64,000 nt of DNA from Colletotrichum lupini (lineage: Eukaryota; Ascomycota; Sordariomycetes; Glomerellales; Glomerellaceae), in NCBI RefSeq assembly GCF_023278565.1, contig NC_064672.1, positions 2,790,001-2,854,000 on the forward strand. Direction: 5' to 3'. A program made the position numbers and the translations under genes. Below are positions 1 through 13,248 of this stretch, one piece after another. Under the pieces are notes generated by a model that saw only the letters and a list, made by a program, of their open reading frames with translations, did no database searches and had not been told where the DNA came from. Position 1 is the stretch's first letter. Each line of letters starts with the position of its first letter.

Positions 1-614
1 CGTGGCATTTTTTTCATCGTGCCATCTCACCGGTGCCCGCTGCAGGGAGGGTAATCGACGAGATAGACATTCCAATCAATCTCCGACATTGTTTTACTTC
101 CAATCCTATCCCGCCATAGGTAAGCTTCGAGGCGGATCTCACAGCTATGTCGGGCACACTTCATTACAACCTTTCTTTCCCAATCCTTACGGTCTCCGGG
201 TACACCATCTCTCTCTCGGTTACGTCTCGTTATCGTATGGCTGAAAGGTTACTTCAACCTCCTTACTCGGACCCCATGTCAAAGCGTCACGTCACCAGTA
301 ACCACCGACCAGAAGACATTTTGAGGGGGTCAAAGGGTCTCATGCGCTGGCGTCGTACGGCAAGCACGGTAAAGTCTATGAGATATGTAGTGTGCCTCTC
401 TTCACCCCAATTTAACCCTGTACGTCACTACATTTTCTCCAGCACGAATTTGACGGCGAGTAAGTCGTCTTCAACGCAAGTGAAAAGAGAGTTGGTGACA
501 ACCATGGCAGAACAAGATCGAGCTGAGGCCATTTCCCGAGCACCGTTCATAAACTCCATCATTGGTCATCTCTTAGTTGGAAAGGTTTACCAAGGTTTTG
601 GAAAAACTCTCTCC

Positions 615-635
615 CCCTTTCCCTTTCCCTTTCCC
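615..635. repeat. CCCTTT microsatellite
   Basis: Three perfect copies of CCCTTT followed by CCC, inside a longer pyrimidine run. Confidence 0.8.
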
Positions 636-1001
636 ATCCCCCCCTCGTCTGTATCAATAAACTACAAAGAAGGTTTCTTCAAAGAATAAGCCTTGAGACG
701 ATTCCCGACGGGTAAGAAAAGAGAGACGTAGTTAAAACCACCCGAATCGGGGGAACAAAAGTGAGTGCTGGTCAGCAAGGTTAACCTTCCCTCGCCTCTT
801 CGCGCCCAAGAGGTTCGACCGACGTTTTGGGCTTCTTCCCGGCAAGAACCTAGTTGCAATTATCCCAAACAACCAACAACCTTCGCAGAGCCGCTGATGG
901 GCCCTACCTTTCTTACCAATCAAGTGGGATACCGTGTACAAGGCAAAACTCACAATGCGCCGAAATCGCTGAGCAGCACGCGAGAACGAACCGAACGTTG
1001 G

Positions 1002-1028
1002 GGATGGATGGATGGATGGATGATGATG
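1002..1028. repeat. GGAT/GAT microsatellite
   Basis: Five copies of GGAT running into GATGATG. Confidence 0.9.
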
Positions 1029-2422
1029 ACGCTACCTCGACCGCGCCTCGGTACATAGCATCCAGTATCACACCTAAAAGCGATCTCGGACGGCCAAGAG
1101 CGCGGATGCTCTAGGCAGTCACTACTTCCCCCCACCTTCTCATCTACTGCTAGGCTCTCTCCTTGCTGTGAAGCTGGTGCTACACGATGCCGCCTCTTCT
1201 TGTATGCCATGACCCGCAGAGGAGGGCAAGAAAGCCGACCGATTCCAAGACATGAACGGATCACAACGAGCTTTGAGAACAAGCTTAGGTCACCTGGAGA
1301 GATGGTTCAGGCAAGTAAACTAGGCTGAAGTATATGTAAGCTAAGGGGTCTTTTGAGGCGGCGGCGGCTTTCTCGCTCTTTTCAGTATCATGGTTCACGA
1401 TTCCTTGGGTCCTAGGTTCTTGAGGTTCCCAGCGCCGAGTTAGCGCCGGTGTCAAGTTCAAGTGAGGCGTCGCGCGAGAGAGAGACAGATAAAGGTTTCT
1501 GGTTCTTCTGCGGCTCTCTGAGGCTTCCCTTGTATTGCATAAGGTAGGTGCGTTGTGCTTGTGTGCGTTTCTGGACGCGGGAACAGGGCAGTACATTCAA
1601 AAGAAGCGGAAAGTCAATCCTTGATCGAGAAAAGAAGAGACAACCTTGAACCTGTGGCCCTTTTTCGGGGGGAAGTTTCAAGAAAAAAAAAAGTTGGTCC
1701 AAAGAGAAACGGACGGTGCTCGGAGACGAGTCTCGGGGAACCCTTGCTTGAAGAGGCAAACGGGTTCGTGCAGCCAGCCTTCATCGACATGGCATGATGT
1801 AGTCTCTCCCACATCCACTGGTTTATTTACGTCTACTTGGGTGCATTCAACCTCGACTATGATATAGAGGAGGAGGGGAAGAGAAGGATTCAAGAAGAAA
1901 TGGTGAAGACCTGCAACTACAAGCGCCGAATCTGCGAGGACATATGTATACTATTCTACGCATCCATGATGGGAAAAAAAGACAGGTCCCGTCAGCAGCG
2001 GTGGGGGCACGTGCATCATGCAATGGAGATTCGGCGAAGTATTGACCTCAAAAGCTGGGACATTGTTTGCTTGCCCTCGCGTATGGTTTCTCAACCAGGG
2101 TGTGGGTGATTTCGGACCATGCTGTGCCACCGTGACGAGACAATCTGAGGCTTCGATGAGGCAGGACAGCCAACTCTACCCACTCTCTTTCGCTCATTAT
2201 GCTGGCAAGGAAGACGAAGCTGCAAGATAGTTGGAGCTGGATAGACTGGCAGCGAGAAAGCGTTGACCTGGCCTCTAGGGTAAGGTCGTCCGATGCAGAC
2301 GGTGGAAGGGCAGCAGGCATCAAACATGGGAGACAACCCGACAGCTTTTTTCAGCCCATGGACTTTGGCAGTGACCCCCTCCCATCCTTGGACTTATTTG
2401 TATCGTGTCACCCGACATTGAC

Positions 2423-2452
2423 CATCTATCTCACTGGCATCTATCTCACTGG
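2423..2452. repeat. 15-bp tandem duplication
   Basis: CATCTATCTCACTGG occurs twice, head to tail and without a mismatch, which suggests a recent slippage or duplication. Confidence 0.9.
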
Positions 2453-3222
2453 TAAATGTTGAAGCCGAGCGAGCGGCTAGAGAGGATGGGCAATCGAGAT
2501 GGCGTTGCCAGGCGATGCGGCGAGGTCAGATTTGGTATGGCCCTTGATGTGTAGTGTGCCGTTGCGTTTCTTTGGTGGGTGTCAAGTGCTCAGTCACCAC
2601 CGGCACAGAAAGAGTTATCGGTTTGCGCGCGTGGTTTCGTGACTGGCCAATTCTTGCCCACACTGGAGAGGAGAGGAGCCTAGGAAGAGCCTTGGCTTCC
2701 ATGTGCCTGTTGACCACACGTAGAAGAGTGCCTTACGTTGCAACGTCGTTGGTACTAACCCCGCCCAGCACAGTATGACAGGCTGACAAGCGTGCCTCGC
2801 AGCTCGAACGGGAGAAGCCAGCCTTGCGTTGTCGCCTGAGAGAGAAAATGGGGACCATCTTCATGGAGGAAGGCGTTGTCGGCTGTGCCGCTGGCTGCCT
2901 GTCCTTGACTCGCGGTTCGCACATTGCCGCGCAATCATTCTAGTGTTTGCTGCCCTCAGCCTGCCAGGATGGCGAGTGAAATCGAGGGAAGACTTGCTGA
3001 TGTTTGCCACGTAGGGAATCGTTGTCGAAATTCCCAAGGCCGTTGGTTTGCCTCCTTCCCGTGGGCGGCGAGATCCCTTTCCACGGGAGCGTATCCAGTC
3101 ATGGCAGTGAAAAGGGTCGCGTGGCGTCCCTGTTGGTTACTTTGATGACAGGTTTGCTTGATTGACGTCTGAGCGGACCGCAGATGTATGGACGTGACCA
3201 GAACGGCATATTGGGCCCGGCC

Positions 3223-3238
3223 AGGTAGGTAGGTAGGT
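3223..3238. repeat. AGGT microsatellite
   Basis: Four copies of AGGT, with further GGTA units just after. Confidence 0.85.
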
Positions 3239-4586
3239 AAGGTAGGTTAGTCAATATCCGAGGGTTAATGTGAGAACGAACGGGTTTCTGGGGAGTTTGA
3301 GTTCAGATGCCACCTGGGCGATGCCGAAGCTAGTATGACCGTTGTGACATGATGCAGTAGTCGGCTGCGAGCTACTTTAGATGGTTCTTTTCTAACAAAA
3401 GATATCGCGAGAATTTGGAGTTGATGGCTGTCAAATGATCAATGGAAACACCCCTGTGATAGTCGACGATACAACGTCGAATCACGTTTAACGATTTAGG
3501 GTCGGCCGCCGGAAGCGGGCCGGAAAGACTTTGTATGTACTATGTATACAGGTTCCACGGGAGAATTGTGAATCGGACCATGGAGTGGGTCTAGATTGGC
3601 CCTCGCTTAAGTGGGGTGGGAATGAAGGAGGGTTGCAAGGGAAGGGACGCAGGTACAGTGTCGGCACTGTCCTCCCGACTGGACAGTGGGCGGCCACTCA
3701 CGTCGCAGTGTATCACTTCCATCTGTGAGGTGAGGGCAGAGGAATCTCAGATTGAACCGGGCACAAGGCAGGAAACAGCATTAGGAGAGGGAAAGTGGGA
3801 CCTCAAGAGGGGTCATAATTGGCCATGAGATGAGAATGACGAGGACTGGGGGCAGGCATTGACAGGTGGGGCCAGGTGGACAGGGAGACATCAGACACTG
3901 AGCCAAGGGTCGAGGCCACAGAAGGCATGCACACGGAGGTCAAGGACAAGGGCAGGAGGGAATGAGATGAGTGAGACTGCGTGCTCCGTCAGAGGTTACT
4001 TCCAGTCTGCCACTGGTGCTTTGTCAAGTTAGTCTGGCGCGGTCCCGCGGGCGGAATCATTGCCCGCTGTTGCAGTGACAGAGTGGCTCAGTGGGCTCTC
4101 CAGGTTCTCCCAGACGGGAGGTCGTGCTCGCAGTGGGCTCAGGAAACCCATCGCCCGCAACCCGCGGTCGGCTATACTCAATACTGTGTATCCGTAGGGA
4201 AGAGAGACGCTCAGGCCGCCGGGTGAGCGACGATTCCCGTAAAGGCGACTCCATTGCGCCAGTCTTGATTCTGAAATGGCCCATCGTCGCCATCCTGGAC
4301 AGATGGGAAAAAACAATGGGGATGGCAACGATATTCTAGGGAGTTTTGCAGGCTCGAGCCAACGCAGCCAACAACGACCAACACAGGACTCCCAAGACCA
4401 TGACCAGCACCCGCAGTCATTGGAGTCTCTACCGGGGATCAACGGACCGCTGCTGCCCCGTCTTCCCCTTGAGTTCCTCTCACTCTCGTTCCCAGAACCT
4501 CAACCGGGGCTTGAGGCTTCAGCCAGGTCCAGGGCTGCTTGAGCGGCGTTCCTTCCGCACACTCTGATAGGCAGGTCTTCACCCAT

Positions 4587-4738
4587 TCACTCACTCACTC
4601 ACTCGCTCTCACTCCCCCACTCATCAACCACTCTCATCCCCGAGCTTCACTCACCCACTCATCCACTCAAAACTCTCAGGTCCAGACTCAAGACTCCAGA
4701 CTCAGACTCACCTCAGACTCAAACTCAGACTCAGACTC
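4587..4738. repeat. TCAC and ACTCAG simple repeats in CT-rich DNA
   Basis: A TCAC run (4587-4604) is followed by CT/CA-rich sequence and then by imperfect ACTCAG/ACTCCAG units from about 4684. The tract resembles the pyrimidine-rich leaders before real genes in this window, but no gene follows it on the + strand for several kilobases. Confidence 0.75.
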
Positions 4739-6117
4739 TTCGGGCTCTGCTCTGGACTCCAGACGTCGCATATGCGCCTCACCAATAAGCACAAGTCTAA
4801 CGGATAAAATGTGGATCTGTACTGTTTCTCGTCTCTTTGGGATGGCAGTTACCCGATGCTGTGGATTGCATAACCAACCCAAGACACCTCCTCATTCTCT
4901 TTGACCACTCACCTCATCTCACTCAGCTCCCGAAGCTATGGTCCTGGACACGATGGACAAAGCGTACCCCTACCTACTGCGTATGCTCCTCTTCCCCCAT
5001 CCTCCCTTCCCTCGCCTAGCTTCCACGTCTATGGCACTGGAAGTGGCAAAGCAATTTAGCCTCTAGGCTTGTTACCTTCACGTTTCTTACCTTACGGTAC
5101 GTGCCTGCCACCTGCTTACCTACCCTTCGCTACCACCTTTTTTGCACCTCGCGTCTTTGGATGGCACGATGGCTTGGTCTCTGCATTCTCGCCTACCGTT
5201 CCGACCAGATTTGCTTCCCGTTTCTGTGCGGCGCGGATGTTCAAAATACATCTTCCCAAAGACAGAAAAAAGCGCTTGCACAAATGGGACCTTTTCCTTC
5301 ACACCATGCCACACCAGAGCATAACCTCAACCACCCCCCCGATACCCGGCATCGTGGATATCGGGAACATTAATCGTAGGTTTTTACGGCTGTACCGCAA
5401 CGCATTTCATTTCAACTTCCTCTTCAAAGCGCCGCCCGGCCAAAGCCCGAGAAAGACGGGATGAATCCGTCATCTCTTGGCAACTTTACCATTCGGTCCC
5501 GACGCATCCACTCTATCCCCGCCCAAGGCCAAGGCATTCGTCAACCGTGGGTACCAAACAATGCCAGCCTCAGAATACCTATGCGTCCCTTAACCGTACA
5601 TCGTTGGCTTTCGTCGCTTATTCGCTTCAGTACCTAGTTGCCGCTGCCTTTTCCATCGCCAACAGGCTCAGAGACCACGGGTATCTTTTGCCCTCTTTAC
5701 ACAGTATCCTACTTGCGACACGGACACAAGCGTTTCGCTGTCGGTCGATCGGCTGGCCGGCCTTGGGTCGCAATTGCAGATCTTGGCAGCAATTGTGCAA
5801 CGCATTATGCACTTTATACTGAATCTGTACAGATACGGGTCCGCATGCTTTGCTACCGTCTGCCTTCAGCCCTTCAATATACCGTCTGGCCCCCATTCAG
5901 TGACGCTGCACAAGTTCACGACTGCCAAGCCTTGGGGGCTTTCTGTTCATTCAAGGGATGGGAAATGGGAACGACTGACTAGGTACTGCCATTACTTCGA
6001 ATTCCATTGTCCACGGGTACGTCGAGGATTCAAGTGCTCGACATGGTCGGAGGCTAGGAGCAATTGCCTGCCGGGCATGGATATTCATTCCGAATCTTTC
6101 GTACGAGCCTGTGAGGG

Positions 6118-6126
6118 TACGGAGTA
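6118..6126. repeat. TACGGAGTA 9-mer, first of seven copies
   Basis: The same 9-mer, on either strand, is also at 17750-17758, 30091-30099, 30838-30846 (reverse), 52055-52063 (reverse), 54691-54699 and 58699-58707. All copies lie outside the coding exons. Chance would give about 0.5 copies in a window this size. Its role is unknown. Confidence 0.8.
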
Positions 6127-6472
6127 ATCGACACACAGTGTACAAATTCTCTACAGTCTGGGCTTGGAGACTGGGGCTTATCCACCTGCCCATCCTGCCA
6201 TCCTCCACAGTCCCCCGTCTGCCCTGACCTTGACCACTCTCAATTCTACCTCTCGCCCGCCAATGCCAACAGTATTAAATCTCCCCGGTGGAGCCCATGG
6301 GAACTCGGTAGATGCTGATCACTCGGAAAGGTCCTTGGCTAGCGCCTCGACTGATTCAGTCTACCTCGGAAGCCCGATGCTTCCCTTCTATGCTTATTTT
6401 TTCGTTTTTCACCAAGTTGAGATCCAAGCACCACGTACCAAGTTTCCCCCAAGTATACGTACGGACAGGCGT

Positions 6473-6492
6473 ACAGATACAGATACAGATAC
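6473..6492. repeat. ACAGAT microsatellite
   Basis: A little over three perfect copies of a 6-bp unit. Confidence 0.85.
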
Positions 6493-9400
6493 CTACGGCC
6501 GGGAGGCCCGTTTTCCAGAGATAAACGCTGTCGCACTCACGACTCAAGACTCAAACTTGCTGTCACGGCCCATGTTCATTTGCTGGCCATGACCCACCAT
6601 CCGTCAAGAAACTCTATCACTACTCTACATTCGACGGGCATCCTCGACGATGACGCAAATGCAGTGTCTGCCGCGCTAGGTCGTCAGTCGCGGAAACCCC
6701 ATTCATCAAGAAGACCGGAAACGGTTGTTCGGGTACTACGGCGTTTCTCTGGGGCCGAAGGAAAAGTTGTTGCTAACCTGAGAACTTTGGCCGATGTAGA
6801 CTGGAGGCAAGCCCGATCCGAAGCAAAGACTAAGACAGCACTTCCAAAGCTTGCGTTTGGCTTTTTCTGGTCTTTCTCGGGCAATACCGATGGGACGGTT
6901 GCTGCCACGAGCCATTGACCAAATTGTCCGAGTTCTTTTTGGCGGTCAAGGCTGCTCGAGCCTCGAGAAAAGGCAAATACCTAGGCCAAGGTTGTAGGCC
7001 ATCCGATGTCTACAGACCTCGGGCAGTTGAGAGACAGCACTTTGGGTAACGCCCGCACCCAACGTCATCGTTCGACTTTGCCCACCGTCTCCATCCAGCT
7101 CAGTCAGGGCAACGACGCGCGCGCCGTACCGGCATATCAGAGACCGTTTTTGACTCCCGCTTCGCTTCTGTGGTTCAACATAAGCAAGCCAGCTCTGTCA
7201 AATGCACTAGGCATGAACGTGGATAGAATGGCACTTGGGTATTTTGACGTCGAAAGCCAGAAACAGACGGCTCATGTGCGTTGTACGCATACATGCGGCT
7301 AGTATCTGGATCTTGACGGCTACCTGAGCTTCGCGATATGCCGGCTGGGCGTGTCGCACGGCGGCACGACATGCCACCAAGGTGGAAGGTTGAACGCAGA
7401 GGGCCGCTGTTGAGGAGGGCGATGACAAGCATAGAGTGTTTTGGCAGCTGTGGCCCGCACCAAAATGCGGCAAAAACGTCTCATCTTCTTTTGTCGGCGG
7501 CGACAGAAGCACAGGTGGGATATTTCGAAGCGTTCGAAGCATAGCCGTCTATCCAGCAAGAGCCGTACCTTGAGGATTGCTATGAGCCAGGTCTCGAAGC
7601 GCACACAGAATGTCTCACCATGAAGGGCATCTCTTACAGCAACAGTTGTACACAATCTTTTGGCGTAACCTTGGCGCAACCTTGACGCCTACGGATACTC
7701 ACAACCAACAGGATGACTGTATTTGTACAGTTAGACTGGTGTGTGCTCTCCTTACGGCACTCTACTGTTATACGAGTGTAGAGCACTGCCTCTATCATAT
7801 CCGGAGGTGGCCAAGCAAGCACACCTCTTCCCCTGCTCTTGGAAGCGCAGTCACCCTTCTCGCACTGTAGTTGCGACCCAAGTGACAGGCCCCTCTGGCC
7901 GAGTGATGAGGTTGATTGGGAGCGTTTCTCAAATCCCGGCAACTCTGGCTTGGTTAGCCTCTTGGCACACATCTGAGCCCGCAATGGTGGCGAGCAGGGA
8001 TGACGAGAAGGGCTGGGACAACATTCGGACCCGGATTGGCTCAAGCAGTGTCAAGTGGATACAGATGGGGTGGGAAATAACGAATGAAGAGGTCCAGTGT
8101 GATGGAATCGAGCCACATTGCGCGAAAGCCGAGAGCGGCACAATGGCCAAGACTCCCAAAGATGCTCTTCCAGGGTTGCAGAGTCTGAGTCTGTCAGAGG
8201 AGAGGCCTGGCGGCACACTTACTGCGTACATGCTGCACCACCATTCTCCTGCACCTAACGACTGCAAGCTGCAAACGCAGCAGCAAGACGAACAAGAGAT
8301 CCCTGAACTGGATGGGCGGGTGAGGGCCGCGCTCGGGTAACTAAGAAGGGCAAGAGGGAGCCCCACGAATTCGCAGTTCACTTTTCAATGATGGTCCATC
8401 TGTTTATGCGCCTCTGCCACTTATTCCTGGAAGGGTGGCCTGGCCTTGTCATGCCTGCTCAACAGCCGACCAGTGAGAGATCAAGTCCACAGGGGAAAAC
8501 AGTGGACAGTGGAAGGCTGACTGTACACACAGAACGAACCAGTACCGGTATGTGAAGAAGAAGTCCGAAAGAAGTTGTGAGCACGAGAAATTACCACCAT
8601 GGCGAAGATTTGCATGACCGGACGTACCTCGGACCAGACGCGCCTCAATGCTGCTCACAGACTGCTTACCGTCCTCCAAATGCCACCAGCATCAGCACCA
8701 GCAGCATCGTAAGGCAAGGCCACAGACAGATCTGTCCTCGCTCTCGAAGGCAAACCCGAGACTCCGGCTCTTTGTGCGTTTTTGGGTGGGTACAGCACTG
8801 ACTTTCGGTGGCTGTCCTGGACTTCTGGCACGGCCGAGGCAAAAGCAAAGGTTTTCCTTCTGGCCTGCCACGGGGATGGTCCTAAAACTTTACCAGTCGC
8901 CTCTAGTGAGAGACAAGTCCAATAACTGGTACGCACGCACGGCACGCTGCCATGAACCACAAGGCCGGAAGAGATGGGCAGTGACGATCACTCATTCTCG
9001 TTGAAGCAACTGGTAATCAGCCAAACCTTGCCGTAAGCTAGGCAAAGTATCCGGAAATATGGATACCGGTACGCACCACGCAAGCCGCAGCAAGCTCTGG
9101 TGGAATAAGCGCGGCAACCTTTTGAGGTGTCTTTCGGGTTGAGATGAGACCCTTTTGAATTTGAATTCGCGATGGCGGATGCTGGTGGAAGCCTACTTGC
9201 GAGAGAATAGAAGGAAGAGAACAGGACGATGCAAGAAGAAGACTGTCCCTTGCTTTGCCAATGTGGAGTTTCTTCACCCGCTGGAATCGTCCATTCTCGT
9301 TCCGTGACACAGGACGCCGCGGGATCTCAGTCTCTGGAAGCGAACTAGCAGCAAACGCCAGCAAAAGAACCCAAGCCAGCGCCTCGCTAGTATTGGCACA

Positions 9401-10769
9401 TATCTCGACCCATGTGTGGACGACGAAGTGCTCGACGGATACGGATTAGACTTGAGTCTAGCGTACGGCTCACACTGTCGACCATACACGCCCCCCATTT
9501 CCCCCTGTCCGTCCCTGCCCCCGTACTCCCCCGTACTGACTTGAGATGCCATTCTTCTCATTCTCCTCTTTGCCCATTTCACACTGGGTACAAGGCGGAC
9601 TGCGCAGATGTGGCCGTGGGACGCTGGTATCAAGGATAGCTCGCTCCTCCACAATCCCGCAGTATCACCAGGGAAAACCTCTTCTTCCCTTTCTCCCCCC
9701 TTTGTGCCAACCTCACACCCGCTGTCTTGCCTGGGTTTCTGGCAGACGCGCAGAGCAGAGCAGAGTGGAGTACGTGAGTGCGTGAACGACCACTGGCCAG
9801 ATGCCAGAAGGCAAGCATTCGTACGGATACGGGCACACAGTGAAGCAAGGGCCGCTGTGCGGACCATGGCTCTTCTTTTGCAAACTTGGCTTGCCCCTTG
9901 TCCTGAAAACTCAGGGGGCACTCACTCATACCCGTCCTCACCCGTCATTTTTGGCTTATCCTCACCATCAAGGGACGTAACGACGGAGGGCTGAGTTCCC
10001 GGGCAGCACTGTAAGGTTTAGTGATGGACCTTTTGCTGGGCCATGAGCATTCCAACTCGGCTTGGCATCAGCGCCGTCAGCGCCACCGCACCGGAACAGA
10101 AGGAAGGTTGAATGGCTTTCAGAGAGGTGGTATGTGCTATTTTGTGACCCCGTTAGCCGGACTGCTGGAAGGCTATGTATCCGTACAGACTGCAGTACCT
10201 ACCTAACCTCCCGTGATAGCCAAACTCTCACGTACTGTGCTGGGGTAGGATGGGATAAAGCAAGCAGTACTCGGTAACAAAAGGTGAACCAAGCAAGACA
10301 CCAAGACAGGATAGGAACTCTGACCAATTACGCACAGTTGATTCAGCAGGATGGATGGGTCCAGTGGACTGGGAACGAACTGACTGGGGGAGCGAGTGAT
10401 CTCAGAGGCCGAAGCTGGGCTGGAGACTGGGCTGGCTGGGCTGGGGGAGGAGGTTCTGAGTTTGGGCCTTGGAGCGGCCGTCATTGTCATTTCGTCTCTA
10501 CCAATTACCGCCGAGTCAGCTGGGCCCCAGTCCGAGGCATTGGGTCCCTCTCTCACTCACACCCAGTGCCAATGGAATCATCTGGGAATGCACAGTATTC
10601 AGAGATTGCCATACTTCCCTAACTAAGATGGCACCTATGCCAAGGTACCCAGTGCGGGACTCATTTCCCTTCCACTTCCATGCTCTACCATTTGGTAGTG
10701 TCCATCCAGGGGATTATGGACCCTACCTCGCCCATAATGGCCCGCTGTTCGACCTTGGTGTGCTTCCGT

Positions 10770-11519
10770 CCAACTCGAGAGTCTACCACCCCCCTTCCCC
10801 CCAGTCCGTCTCCATTCATCTACCTACTCCCTGGCCCCTTGTCAGTACATCTCACACTGTCCCCCCCCTTCTCTTGCTGCTCTCTTCCCCCTCCGTCCCA
10901 GTCCTGCTAGTCCCGGTCCAGCCCAGGTCCCAGCCATCAGACACTCGTACACCCCCCCCCCCAAAGCCAATTGCGTTCCTTCGCTTCCCACTCTTTCCAA
11001 TCCCAGTGGACCCACTCTCCCATCCGTCTCCCTCATCAAACCCCCATTCCCACCCGTCCTCCTCTTTCCTTCTCTCCTGTTCACCAACCGTCCCCGAGCC
11101 ATCTGGGAATTACAGACAACCTCACCGTCGCAGTCGTTGTCGTCGAATATCGCCAGCGCTTACTTTACGACCTCGTGCTTGAAATCGAAGGAGCAAGAAG
11201 GAATTGTTGTTATTGGGAACACCTTTGCCTGGTCACTGGCCCGAAAGTACGTGAACCGGTTGCTGCTTGGAGGAAAACGGCCTCGCGCCCTGCGTTCCGT
11301 TCTGTCGGGACACTCGACAACGTAGCGGATCCCCCACAACCAAAGAATTGAGAACGGCGCAGGCGTTTCTGAGGCCTCTATCCTGCATCAGCCACGTAAA
11401 GTGCAATTTGGTCTCCTAACATTTCAACCAGACCTGTGCAAGGCCATCGATCGTTGGGATCGATTGATATTAAGTGTAGTCTCGACAATAATCCCGACAA
11501 CAATCCCACAACATTCACC
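10770..11519 (+). promoter_or_regulatory. pyrimidine-rich promoter/leader of veA
   Basis: 10.77-11.10 kb is strongly C/T-rich on the + strand, as is common around transcription starts in filamentous fungi. The last 180 bases before the veA ATG contain no upstream ATG. A branch-like CTAAC followed 12 bases later by CAG, ending at 11431, could be the 3' end of a leader intron; possible donors include GTACGT near 11248. Leader extent and splicing are inferred. Confidence 0.5.
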
Positions 11520-13248
11520 ATGCCCGTCGATATCAGCCGCCACGTCCAGTTGGACCACATCGGGGAATCCGAGAGTTACGAGGACAGGCCGACGCGGTCT
11601 GGCTCGAGGATGTGGTATGAGTTGAAGGTTCTGCAGCAACCTGAGCGTGCGCGTGCATGCGGATCTGGTCAGAAGTGTAAGAGAGCTTCCATGTCCCTCA
11701 ACTGCTTGTCGTTGAATTGCCTCTGACCTTCATTATTTAGCCGCGGCCGATAGACGCCCCGTCGATCCTCCCCCCGTGGTGCAGTTGCACGTCTACGAGG
11801 GACCTACCAGAGCCGAAGCTACCGATATCACTTTCAACTACCGGGCCAACTTCTTCCTCTATGCTGAGCTGACACCCGCGCGCCCCATGGCTCATGGACG
11901 CGTTCAAACTCCCGCGGCAACTTCACCTCCCGTCCTGACTGGCATGCCGGTTTCGGGTATGGCATATCTCGACAGGCCTACAGAGGCAGGCTACTTCCTG
12001 TTCCCCGACCTTTCCGTCCGTCACGAGGGACGCTACGTCTTGGCCTTCCACCTGTACGAAGATGTGAAGAGGGCGGAGGATCGGGAACCGGGCGGCGACG
12101 CGGATGATGAGGATGAGAACCCCTGCTTCCAATACAGAATGGCTGTCAAATCGGTGCCATTCAACGTCTTCAGCGCAAAGAAGTTCCCTGGTCTTACCGA
12201 GAGCACCAACCTGAGCAAGACCATCTCTGAGCAGGGATGTCGCGTGCGTATTCGCCGTGACGTCCGCATGCGAAGACGCGACGGAAAGCCGACTGGAAAC
12301 GAGTTCGACACCAACCCCGAAAACGAATTCAGGAGCACGGCCAGGAGAACACAGACGCCAGAGATTCGTAGCAATGCGGAACAGTATCTTGCGAGGTCGA
12401 CGAGTAACAGCAGCGAGCACCGCGCCGCCTACCCGCCTGCTCCGGAACGCAAACCATCTCTCATTGAGAACTTCAAAGCCGAGACCTTCCAGGCGCCGCC
12501 ACCGCCGCCGCCGCCCATGTCATACGGCCCAGCCCCCTCCACCAACGTTCACCTGCGATTCGGATCCGATGCCTCGAGTGCACCCTACCCTCCTCACCAA
12601 TACGCGCAACCTTCGGCGCAGCCGCCGCCCATTTCTCCTACCACGGCCTCGTACCAGTCTCAGCAGCCCTCGCCTTATCAACCCGCAAGCTACGGCTACT
12701 CGAGCAGACCCAGCTCCCAGTATGCCTCGAGCAATCCGCCTCCCACGCCCCACGATTCGTACGACAGACGGCCATCTGCCATGATGGTGCCACCTTCTCC
12801 TTCTGTGTACGGTCCGGGACCAAGGGACCACGACATGGCCAGGCGCGATTCGGACTACAGGAGAGATTCTCTTCCTCCTCGCCAGCTTGCTCCAGTTTCC
12901 GATCTGCCGCACATGGGCACCAAACTCCCGCCTATGCTGCCCTCCATCGAGAAGCTCACTGCTCCTCCCATGACGGGTCGTTCAGAGTTCATCGAGGCTG
13001 CTCCTCCTAGCTCTCACAACCCCGTTTACGAGCCAGCACGTGCAGGCACCAAGCGTGGCTACGGAGACACCTTCATCGACAGCCAGCGCCCCTTGTACGA
13101 CAGGCAACGCCCACAGGATCCTCACCACAACAGCGCTCACTACAACCACCGCTACGTTGTGCAAGATCCTCTCGAGTACAAGCGTGCCGACGGTACATTT
13201 GGCGTGAAGCCGGCAAACGATTACTACAAGATTGTCAACCCGCAATGA
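11520..13248 (+). CDS. veA: VeA, velvet-family developmental regulator
   Basis: Exons 11520-11676 and 11741-13248 give 554 residues. The 64-bp intron has donor GTAAGA, a CTGAC branch site and acceptor TTTAG. The join splits Ser53 and restores the family motif Lys-Ser-Ala-Ala-Asp-Arg-Arg-Pro-Val-Asp. The velvet domain spans roughly residues 30-235, including FPDLSVRHEGRY and SAKKFPGLTESTNLS, with a basic stretch (RIRRDVRMRRR, near 222) that could serve as a nuclear signal. An acidic insert near residue 165 and the long Pro/Ser/Tyr-rich tail are typical of VeA rather than VelB or VosA. In known fungi VeA binds VelB and the methyltransferase LaeA and couples light and development to secondary metabolism. 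The ATG has a good context (caccATGc). No breaks are seen. Confidence 0.95.

Larger units (their letters stand above)
1..10769. other. gene-free stretch upstream of veA
   Basis: No reading frame here looks like protein. The longest (180 to 215 codons) are low-complexity or arginine/serine/cysteine-rich in the way random GC-rich DNA is, lack domain motifs and have no convincing splice partners. The stretch holds several short tandem repeats, listed separately, a CT-rich patch near 4.56-4.79 kb that resembles a fungal promoter or leader, and a GA-rich patch near 3.6-4.0 kb. Parts may be veA regulatory DNA or a non-coding transcript, but the sequence alone does not show it. Confidence 0.6.

Noticed and set aside
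7741..8340. 199-codon + strand frame
   Set aside because: There is no conserved pattern, no good start context and no splice partners.
9274..9921. 215-codon minus-strand frame
   Set aside because: It has a random-looking Arg/Ser/Cys-rich composition and no motif, and low-complexity DNA lies within it.
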